This document shows positions 49,682-55,709 of a stretch of 55,709 nt of DNA, in pieces. The stretch is from assembly GCA_014380625.1 (NCBI GenBank), contig JACMJL010000117.1, positions 1 to 55,709 on the forward strand. Reading direction: 5' to 3'. This stretch comes from Clostridiaceae bacterium (GTDB lineage: Bacteria; Bacillota; Clostridia; Clostridiales; Clostridiaceae). How positions within the stretch are numbered: the stretch's first letter is position 1; each line of letters begins with the position of its first letter. Both the position numbers and the translations under genes were made by a program. The notes under the pieces were generated by a model. The model worked only from the letters and a program-made list of their open reading frames with translations. It had not been told where the DNA came from and did not search any database.

Positions 49682-50452
49682 TTATTTAAGCTCACCTTCA
49701 AGAAAACCAATTGTGTAATCTAGAACCTCATCTTCACATACCTTAGTATTAAAAGTATGATCTCCGTCTTTAACAACATGTAAAGCCCCTCTTGTTTCAT
49801 AGGTTTCCAAGTATTTTTCAGAGGATATCATTGGAACAGTAGCATCTTTATCTCCATGGAGCAGAAGTATATTTTTATCAAACTTAGCTGCCTTTCCATA
49901 GATATTAATCTTCATAATATCCTCCATAAACTCTTTTCCAAGTAATAAACCACCTATATCAGCGTAACCATTTTCTTTCATTGATTTAATGTGCTCTTCA
50001 GTTTGGGTTTGTAATATTAACTCTTTCATATCTCCAGCCGGTGCCCATAGGCAGAGTGACATTATATCTTCTTTTCGATCCCCCGCTAACATACTAGCAA
50101 CGGCTCCACCCATACTAAGTCCTACAACTCCTATTTTTCTTTGATCAACAAAATCTAAAGATTTTACATAATCAAGAATATTCTTAGCATCTTCAAGCTC
50201 CTTTGAAATAGTCATATCCTTGAAATCTCCGTCACTTTCTCCGCTACCACCAAAATCAAATCGTACACTGGCAATACCAACTGATTCTAGCATCCTTGAA
50301 AGTTTTACAAAAATAAAGTGGGGTTCCATTTTATTGCCTGTAAACCCATGAAAGATACAAACTATAGGAGTTTTTTCAATGGCACCACTTGGAATATGTA
50401 ACATTCCTCTTAAAGTTAGTCCATTACTTTGAATTTCAATAGCCTTTTGCAT
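49682..50452 (-). CDS. Alpha/beta hydrolase, esterase-like (256 aa)
   Basis: Minus-strand ATG at 50452 preceded by GGAGGTG. Alpha/beta-hydrolase motifs: oxyanion HGFTGNK, nucleophile elbow GLSMGGAVAS (Ser about 118), acid Asp in LLLHGDKDATVP and His in KDGDHTF. FDFGGSGESDG is typical of the cinnamoyl/feruloyl-esterase and monoacylglycerol-lipase-like branch. Cytosolic, no signal peptide. Single gene; substrate likely a short acyl or aromatic ester. Confidence 0.88.
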   Translation of the reverse strand: MQKAIEIQSNGLTLRGMLHIPSGAIEKTPIVCIFHGFTGNKMEPHFIFVKLSRMLESVGIASVRFDFGGSGESDGDFKDMTISKELEDAKNILDYVKSLDFVDQRKIGVVGLSMGGAVASMLAGDRKEDIMSLCLWAPAGDMKELILQTQTEEHIKSMKENGYADIGGLLLGKEFMEDIMKINIYGKAAKFDKNILLLHGDKDATVPMISSEKYLETYETRGALHVVKDGDHTFNTKVCEDEVLDYTIGFLEGELK

Positions 50453-50602
50453 TTAAACACCTCCAATTTTAATTTTACTCCAAATTAATATATTTAGAAA
50501 TGATTATTGAAAAGTTTTAATTTCCTAATTTAGTTAAATTTTCTAGAGCTACAGCATATCTTATTATTGTAAATATAACAAAAAATATAGGGGGGGTAAA
50601 AA

Positions 50603-51391
50603 GTGGATAAACAAACTTTTATCAATAAGGTAAAAGGTGGGGCTATTGCAGCAATGAATAAATACCAGATTTTAGCCTCACTTACAATTGCTCAGGCGAT
50701 TTTAGAGTCTGGATGGGGAGAGAGTCAACTTGCAAAAGTAGCAAACAATATTTTTGGCATGAAAAGACGGGGTTATGCTGATTATGTTGTTATAACCACA
50801 ATAGAATATAGGGATGGTAATAAAGGTGAAGAGCAGGCAGAATTCAGAAAATATCCGACCTGGGACTACAGTATTGCCGATCATATAGATTATCTGGTCA
50901 AAAATAATCGTTATAAAAACTTGATAGGGATTAAGGATTACAAGATTGCTTGCAGGCTTATTCATCAAGATGGTTATGCCACCGACCCAAATTATTCAAA
51001 TTTACTAATTGGGATAATTGAACAAAATGCACTTGAAAAATATAATTCAACAGTTACATTGAACTTGGCAATAGCTTCAATTCAAGAATTAAGCAACAAA
51101 TTAGGTATTAAGGATAGTCACGGCAATCTACTTGTAGTTGATGGAATAGTTGGTCCTCGTACAAATAGTGTAATTGCTAAACTGTCTTTAGTTAAAAAAG
51201 GAAGCACAGGTGAATTAGTAAAATGGATTCAGGAGAGATTAATAGAGCTAGGATTCACTTGCGGGGTTTATGGTGCAGATGGAAGTTTTGGATACTATAC
51301 TCAAATAGCTACTGAAAACTTCCAATCAAAACGTGGATTAAAACCTGATGGAATAGTTGGACCATTAACTTTTGCTAGTCTATTAAAATAA
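50603..51391 (+). CDS. Glucosaminidase with C-terminal peptidoglycan-binding domain (262 aa)
   Basis: GTG start at 50603 with a G7 SD. The N-terminal 145 residues are a GH73 N-acetylglucosaminidase domain: AQAILESGWGESQLAKVANN holds the catalytic Glu, then NIFGMK and the DYSIADHIDYL stretch. The C-terminus (about 195-262) is a PG_binding_1 repeat with VKKGSTGELVKWIQERL and FQSKRGLKPDGIVGPLTF; a partial similar element precedes it (LVVDGIVGPRTNSVI). It cleaves glycan strands of peptidoglycan. No signal peptide is present, as in phage endolysins, so release depends on lysis, a holin, or another route. Confidence 0.9.
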   Translation: MDKQTFINKVKGGAIAAMNKYQILASLTIAQAILESGWGESQLAKVANNIFGMKRRGYADYVVITTIEYRDGNKGEEQAEFRKYPTWDYSIADHIDYLVKNNRYKNLIGIKDYKIACRLIHQDGYATDPNYSNLLIGIIEQNALEKYNSTVTLNLAIASIQELSNKLGIKDSHGNLLVVDGIVGPRTNSVIAKLSLVKKGSTGELVKWIQERLIELGFTCGVYGADGSFGYYTQIATENFQSKRGLKPDGIVGPLTFASLLK

Positions 51392-51404
51392 TCCTATGAA
51401 ACTT

Positions 51405-51429
51405 AGGGGTACTGTGGGTACTCCTTTTC
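51405..51429 (+). terminator. Terminator of the glucosaminidase gene
   Basis: AGGGGTAC (51405-51412) pairs with GTACTCCT (51418-51425) with one G-T, followed by TTTTCT. Confidence 0.6.
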
Positions 51430-51538
51430 TATTGGAAAATTATTATTAGATATATATTCTTTGTTAGGATATTTGATGATAAGATAAAACAATCATGAAA
51501 TAGATATATGGCTATAATATAGTATTGGAGGAATTGTA

Positions 51539-52120
51539 ATGAACCAAGTAATACAAAATATTTTAACAAGAAGAAGTATCAGGGGCTATAAGGAAGAACA
51601 AATTTCAAACACTGATTTAGAAATAATCATTGAAGCGGCTAAGTATGCACCAAGTGGGGGAAATTCACAATCTTGGAATTTTACTGTCTTGCAAAACAAG
51701 GACAAACTTGAGGAACTGAACAATCTTATTAGAGAAGCCTTTCAAAATATGTTGGTTGATGATGATACATATAGTTCTAAAAAATCAGGTAAAGTAGCAG
51801 CAAGAAATAATGAATATAATTTTTATTATCATGCTCCTACTTTAATAATTGTATCTAATGATAGAAAATATTCAAATGCAATGGCTGATAGTGCGGTGGC
51901 GCTGGAAAATATCTTTTTAGCCTCTCATTCCATAGGGTTAGGTTCCTGTTGGATAAATCAAATTGCTTGGTTCTGTGATGAACCCAAAATACGGAAACTA
52001 CTAAATGCCTGTGGTATTCCAGAAAATTATGTGGTTTGTGGAGCGGCTGCTGTTGGATATAGCTCAATGAATGAGATAAAGCACACATCACGAAAAAAGA
52101 TAGTAGTAAATATTATCTAA
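51539..52120 (+). CDS. Nitroreductase family protein (193 aa)
   Basis: SD TGGAGGA before the ATG; TATAAT at 51513-51518. Family features: ILTRRSIRGYKEEQIS at the N-terminus (FMN phosphate-binding Arg/Ser), APSGGNSQSWNF, VALENIFLASHSIGLGSCWI, and the late AAAVGYSS. Such FMN enzymes reduce nitro groups, quinones or related electrophiles with NAD(P)H. Cytosolic, single gene. Confidence 0.92.
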   Translation: MNQVIQNILTRRSIRGYKEEQISNTDLEIIIEAAKYAPSGGNSQSWNFTVLQNKDKLEELNNLIREAFQNMLVDDDTYSSKKSGKVAARNNEYNFYYHAPTLIIVSNDRKYSNAMADSAVALENIFLASHSIGLGSCWINQIAWFCDEPKIRKLLNACGIPENYVVCGAAAVGYSSMNEIKHTSRKKIVVNII

Positions 52121-52186
52121 TTAAATTTTTTAGAAATTTCATAACCATAATAGTCTTTTCGTAAATCAATCTTAAAATAATTGTAG

Positions 52187-52205
52187 GTATTGTAGGGAAC
52201 AATAC
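52187..52205. promoter_or_regulatory. 7-5-7 inverted repeat before the MEMO-AMMECR1 gene
   Basis: GTATTGT (52187-52193) and ACAATAC (52199-52205) flank AGGGA, 34 nt before the start codon. It is a candidate operator, or a short RNA hairpin if transcribed. Confidence 0.35.
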
Positions 52206-52238
52206 TGTTAAAATTACTAAAATATTGGAGATGATTTT

Positions 52239-53642
52239 ATGACAATACAGGGATTTTATTTAATGCCCCATCCTCCCATAATAATTCCAGAAGTAGGAAA
52301 GGGAAAGGAAGCAAAGATTTTAAGTACCAGTGAGAACTTGTACAAGATAGGTAGAGAAATAGAGAAGATAGCTCCAGAAACTATTATAATAGTAACTCCT
52401 CATGGGACAATGTTCCAAGATGCTATATCGTTAGTTAATGAGGATAACATTCAAGGCAGTTTAAAGAACTTTGGGGTACCACAGGTTTCCATGAATCTTC
52501 AGGTTAATAAAGTACTTACAGAAAGAATACATGAATTAGCCATAGAAGAAAATATACCTACAGTAATGATATCTAATACATTTCTTAAAAGCTATAAGTC
52601 AACCCTTAGTCTAGATCATGGCGTTATTGTGCCTCTCTATTTCGTAAATAAATATTATAATAACTATAAAATTGTTCATATAACTTATGCTCCCCTTAAT
52701 GACATGTCCCTATATAAATTTGGTATTATCTTAAAAAGAGCAGTAGAAGAATTAAAAGAAAAGACAGTTTTTATTGCCAGTGGAGATTTATCTCATAGAT
52801 TAAAAGAAGATGGACCCTATGAATACAGTCCTTTTGGAGAAAAATTTGATACTGAGTTTCTTAATAATCTAAAGGCTGGAGATGTTTGTAGTCTCTTTAA
52901 GATGGATGAGGAAACTGTATGCAGTGCAGGCGAATGTGGAAGAAAATCTGCATTTATTATGCTGGGTGCCTTAGATTGTAAAAGATTTAATGGAGAACTT
53001 CTAAGTTACGAGGGAACCTTTGGAGTAGGCTATGGAGTGATGAAATTAAATATTTTAGGGGAGGAAGAATCTAAACTTAAGGAATTAGAGGAAATTAAAA
53101 ACCTTCGCTATTCTAAAAAGTTAAATCATCAAGATGCTTTTGTAAGGCTCGCCAGAGAGAGTTTGACTCATTTTTTAACCACAGGAGAGCAACTAAAAGA
53201 ACTTCCTGATTATGTTACTGAGGAAATGAGGCAAAATAAAAGAGGGGTTTTTGTTTCATTGAAGAAGTATAGAGAATTGAGAGGATGTATTGGTACAATT
53301 TCTCCAACCACTAACTCTATAGCAGAAGAGATAATAAGAAATGCCATAGAAGCAGCTACTCAAGATCCAAGGTTTTCTACTGTAGAAGAGTCAGAATTAC
53401 TTGATTTAGATTTTTCCGTAGATGTTCTAACTGAGTCCGTTACTGCATCTAAAGAAGAACTAGATCCAAAGAGATATGGCGTTATTGTCACAAGAAAGGG
53501 ACGTCGAGGACTGTTACTCCCAGATTTAGAAGGTGTAAATACTGTAGAGGAACAGTTATCAATTGCATTAAAAAAGGCAGGTATAAGTTCAACCGAGCCT
53601 TATACTATTGAAAAATTTGAAGTTATAAGGCATAAGGAATGA
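52239..53642 (+). CDS. MEMO-AMMECR1 fusion protein of the AmmeMemoRadiSam system (467 aa)
   Basis: SD TGGAGA before the ATG. Residues 1 to about 270 match the MEMO-like protein (AmmeMemoRadiSam system B): HPPIIIPEVGKG, VTPHGTMF, LDHGVIVPLYF, IASGDLSHRL and SAGECGRKSAF, with metal-binding His and Cys positions as in MEMO1. Residues about 285-467 match AMMECR1 (system A), with the hallmark ELRGCIGTISP and FSVDVLTE. The two are separate genes in many organisms. A radical SAM enzyme gene follows 4 nt later. The system's substrate is unknown; recent work links it to redox or modification chemistry, which sequence cannot settle. Confidence 0.92.
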   Translation: MTIQGFYLMPHPPIIIPEVGKGKEAKILSTSENLYKIGREIEKIAPETIIIVTPHGTMFQDAISLVNEDNIQGSLKNFGVPQVSMNLQVNKVLTERIHELAIEENIPTVMISNTFLKSYKSTLSLDHGVIVPLYFVNKYYNNYKIVHITYAPLNDMSLYKFGIILKRAVEELKEKTVFIASGDLSHRLKEDGPYEYSPFGEKFDTEFLNNLKAGDVCSLFKMDEETVCSAGECGRKSAFIMLGALDCKRFNGELLSYEGTFGVGYGVMKLNILGEEESKLKELEEIKNLRYSKKLNHQDAFVRLARESLTHFLTTGEQLKELPDYVTEEMRQNKRGVFVSLKKYRELRGCIGTISPTTNSIAEEIIRNAIEAATQDPRFSTVEESELLDLDFSVDVLTESVTASKEELDPKRYGVIVTRKGRRGLLLPDLEGVNTVEEQLSIALKKAGISSTEPYTIEKFEVIRHKE

Positions 53643-53646
53643 AAAC

Positions 53647-54501
53647 ATGAAAGAAAGCGCAAAATTTTACGAAAAACTTGATAATAAAGTGCACTGTTTC
53701 TTATGTCCTCACAACTGTGTAATTGAAGATGGACATTTTGGGAAATGCAGAGTTAGAACACATGAAAAGGGTGAACTTTATACTATTAACTATGGTGAGA
53801 TAACTTCAATGTCACTAGATCCTATTGAAAAGAAACCTCTACATTACTTTAAACCTTCAACAAATATTTTATCAGTAGGAAGTTTTGGTTGTAACTTTAC
53901 CTGTAGCTTTTGTCAAAATCATACTATCTCTCAACATACTCCCGCAAGTGAATTTGTGCCAAAAGAAAAATTGGTGGAGATGATTTTAAGTTTAAAAGAT
54001 AATATAGGAATCGCATTTACCTATAATGAACCCTCTATTTGGTACGAATATGTATACGATTGTGCTAAACTTTTAAAAGAAACTCAGGATAAAAAATCAG
54101 TGGTATTAGTGACAAATGGGTTTATAAGTGAAGAGCCTTTAAAAGAGTTACTACCATATGTGGATGCAATGAATATTGATTTAAAGGGTTTTAAAAATGA
54201 ATATTATAAGGATATATGTGGAGGCAGGCTAAGTCCAGTTCTAGAGACTATTAAGACCTCTGCAAAAACCTGCCATGTGGAAGTAACTACACTGATTGTA
54301 AGTGGAGAAAATGATAGTTTAGAAGAAGTAAAAGCGATAGCAGAATTTTTGATGAATATTGATAAAGATATACCTCTTCATATTTCAAGATATTTTCCTA
54401 ACTATAAATTAAGTAATCCTCCTACTAGTGTTGATTTTATGCTTAGAGCTGAAGAAACAGCAAAAAAATATCTTAATAGGGTGAGCTTGGGTAATGTATA
54501 G
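53647..54501 (+). CDS. amrS: AmmeMemoRadiSam system radical SAM enzyme (284 aa)
   Basis: Starts 4 nt after the fusion gene. An N-terminal Cys-rich segment (CFLCPHNCVIEDGHFGKC) precedes the radical SAM cluster motif FGCNFTCSFCQN (about 75-86), then IAFTYNEPSIWYEY, DAMNIDLKGF and HISRYFPNYKL. This matches the PflA-like AmrS enzyme that always travels with MEMO and AMMECR1 proteins. The protein may be slightly shorter than the ~330-aa family norm at its C-terminus. Cytosolic. Confidence 0.93.
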   Translation: MKESAKFYEKLDNKVHCFLCPHNCVIEDGHFGKCRVRTHEKGELYTINYGEITSMSLDPIEKKPLHYFKPSTNILSVGSFGCNFTCSFCQNHTISQHTPASEFVPKEKLVEMILSLKDNIGIAFTYNEPSIWYEYVYDCAKLLKETQDKKSVVLVTNGFISEEPLKELLPYVDAMNIDLKGFKNEYYKDICGGRLSPVLETIKTSAKTCHVEVTTLIVSGENDSLEEVKAIAEFLMNIDKDIPLHISRYFPNYKLSNPPTSVDFMLRAEETAKKYLNRVSLGNV

Positions 54502-54588
54502 AAAGCTTCCATACATAACCTAGCTAAATCTACAAAAGCTATTATAGGCAGCAAAATTACAACTATACCTAATGAAAGGAGATTAGTT

Positions 54589-54750
54589 ATGAATAGAAAT
54601 AGAAGAAATGAAAATATTAAAACTAATAAAGCTATTGAGCAAATAGAAACAGTAAATAGTTTTGAGAGTCTCAATGCGCACAAACCTGTACAATATAAGG
54701 AACCTATCCACATTAAAGATAAGAAGGATGACAATGGCGGCTTTAGTTAA
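54589..54750 (+). CDS. Small hydrophilic protein (53 aa)
   Basis: ATG at 54589 has an excellent SD (AAAGGAGATT). The 53-residue product is charged throughout, with an Arg/Asn-rich start (MNRNRRNEN), a short amphipathic helix and a KDDNGGFS end. It resembles the small conserved proteins of clostridia with a DDxGGF-type C-terminus, but I cannot name the family with certainty. It lies after amrS and is followed by a strong terminator. Confidence 0.65.
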   Translation: MNRNRRNENIKTNKAIEQIETVNSFESLNAHKPVQYKEPIHIKDKKDDNGGFS

Positions 54751-54786
54751 AATATTTTTTCCATAGTTACTTCGTTTTCTAAATAT

Positions 54787-54840
54787 AAAAGGGACTATCT
54801 CAAAATATTTAATGCTTTTATTTTGAGATAGTCCCGTCAT
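54787..54840. terminator. Bidirectional GGGACTATCT-family terminator
   Basis: GGGACTATCTCAAAAT (54791-54806) pairs perfectly with ATTTTGAGATAGTCCC (54820-54835), loop 13 nt; A4 before and T-rich sequence after. It separates the 53-aa gene and the convergent Coa1-like gene, and its stem matches the terminator at 46915. Confidence 0.85.
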
Positions 54841-55439
54841 TTTACTTGTATGGTTCTATCACTACCAAAAGGAGATACAGTGATAGATTTAATATTATCT
54901 TTATCATCAAGATCAGCGTGTACTAACATGTAGCCGTCTTTACCTTGTATTGTAATTATAAAAAATTTTCCACCTATACCAAAGTCTATAGATACAGCTG
55001 ACCTCCCAGAATCCATTACCTTATAATGCTCACCCATAAGTTCACTAACCTCATGATTTTTTCTTATTTCTATGAGGGTTTGATTAGTTATGGATACATT
55101 AAATTTGTAAGTCTTGTAATTGTTATGTAACTTAAGCCCAATAATTATCGTAAGAATTATTGCAAATGTCCAACCTGCTCTAGCCCATTTTCTTTGAGTG
55201 GTTTTAAAATCCTCCATATCAATCCATTGTTTATTACTCCAGGCTAGTTCATTACCTTTAGCACCTAAATAAAAGGGAACTACTAAGTTTGCAATTGGCA
55301 GAAAGGCTAATAAAGCAATATAGGACCTATTAGATATCCCCCAAATCCATGTAAGCCAAAAGGCTCCCCAATTCCACTTTTTAATTTCTAAAGGAATTGT
55401 TGTGAAATCCCCATGTCCAGAAGTATTCAAGTTCTCCAT
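54837..55439 (-). CDS. Coa1-like membrane protein (200 aa)
   Basis: Minus-strand ATG at 55439; upstream GGGGTAAGATT is a moderate SD. The N-terminal part (KWNWGAFWLTWIWGI, NRSYIALLAFLPIANLVVPFYLGAKGN is too long to quote in full) holds two hydrophobic helices with the Trp-rich motif seen in DUF2628-like proteins; a third helix lies at about 90-103; the remaining ~90 residues (LIEIRKNHEVSELMG, then GRSAVSIDFGIGG) resemble the Coa1/Tim21-like fold. Bacterial members are annotated as Coa1-family proteins, but a cytochrome oxidase role is improbable in an anaerobe. Function unknown. Confidence 0.7.
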   Translation of the reverse strand: MENLNTSGHGDFTTIPLEIKKWNWGAFWLTWIWGISNRSYIALLAFLPIANLVVPFYLGAKGNELAWSNKQWIDMEDFKTTQRKWARAGWTFAIILTIIIGLKLHNNYKTYKFNVSITNQTLIEIRKNHEVSELMGEHYKVMDSGRSAVSIDFGIGGKFFIITIQGKDGYMLVHADLDDKDNIKSITVSPFGSDRTIQVK

Positions 55440-55573
55440 AATCTTACCCCTATCTTTAGAATTATGTTCTTAGCTAATAATTAATACAATATACAAATTA
55501 TACACTAATTAGAAATATAAGTGTATAATTAATGGTTGAATTATGCAAAAAGTAGGCTTAAAACAACAAGAGA

Positions 55574-55633
55574 ATGAATAAAACCTTTAAAAGGTTTGCA
55601 GAGGAATCTGGACATCAAGCACAAAAATCATAA
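55574..55633 (+). pseudogene. Possible C-terminal remnant (19 codons)
   Basis: A 19-codon frame (MNKTFKRFAEESGHQAQKS) is followed by a terminator but has no SD. A second short frame from 55543 ends just before it. The sequence looks like the end of a lost enzyme gene; I cannot identify it. The rest of 55440-55709 holds an AT-rich region with a TATAAT at 55524-55529. Confidence 0.25.
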
Positions 55634-55645
55634 GAATTATTAAAA

Positions 55646-55667
55646 AAGGTTATTAACCTTCTTTTTT
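55646..55667 (+). terminator. Terminator near window end
   Basis: AAGGTTA (55646-55652) and TAACCTT (55654-55660) form an inverted repeat followed by C and a T6 run. It suggests a short transcript or remnant gene just upstream. Confidence 0.55.
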
Positions 55668-55709
55668 ACGTATAAATAATTGATATTTTCTAAGGACTAG
55701 CGCATAATT

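Overview
The window is AT-rich DNA with short gene gaps, strong purine-rich ribosome binding sites, frequent TTG/GTG starts and many hairpin-plus-T-run terminators. With the gene content (PASTA-type Ser/Thr kinase, flavodoxin-ferredoxin fusion protein, FeoA/FeoA/FeoB, LLH-type holin, PTS mannitol genes, AmmeMemoRadiSam genes, WXG100 protein) this points to an anaerobic Firmicute, most likely a Clostridium-type genome. It reads as chromosome, not phage or plasmid.

Layout. (1) 1-5300: the edge of a type VII secretion (T7SS) effector locus: a WXG100 protein, two small membrane proteins, a 413-codon effector-like gene interrupted by one in-frame TAA, and three tandem near-identical 255-aa membrane proteins that look like immunity proteins. 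(2) 5370-15540: a tightly packed 10-kb operon with an acyltransferase-like gene, a GH3-type acyl-amide synthetase, five consecutive cobalamin-binding radical SAM enzymes of two subfamilies, and a second acyltransferase-like gene. This is the strongest candidate for an undescribed biosynthetic pathway. (3) 15600-21100: two mannitol-type PTS permeases flanking an MtlR-type regulator. (4) 21170-28830: Nudix protein, lipoprotein, decayed small genes, and a four-gene MacAB-like ABC efflux system whose second ATPase carries an AbrB-like tail. (5) 28850-32775: a Fur-box-controlled ferrous iron operon (feoA, feoA, feoB, a DUF2325 protein, an HD-GYP protein, a FeoC-like protein). (6) 32780-34235: a structured non-coding leader followed by a two-gene amidase/holin lysis cassette. 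(7) 34300-42030: mgtE, an exonuclease, a phosphoesterase, a secreted SGNH esterase with two duplicated carbohydrate-binding modules, an EFR1 protein, small hypotheticals and a YesL-like membrane protein. (8) 42270-46910: a Gld-type ABC operon. (9) 47050-55440: TPR protein, PrkC-like kinase, alpha/beta hydrolase, glucosaminidase, nitroreductase, the AmmeMemoRadiSam pair (MEMO and AMMECR1 domains fused), a 53-aa protein and a Coa1-like membrane protein.

Working together. In the radical SAM operon, start and stop codons of consecutive genes overlap or nearly touch, so the products are probably made together. GH3-type adenylation plus acyltransfer plus repeated radical chemistry suggests a small amide- or ester-linked metabolite carrying several methyl groups or unusual C-C bonds; the product cannot be read from sequence. 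In the feo operon, iron uptake genes share a transcript with an HD-GYP phosphodiesterase-type domain, a metal-dependent enzyme class. Several gene ends are marked by large palindromes of two recurring families (a GGGGACGG family and a GGGACTATCT family).
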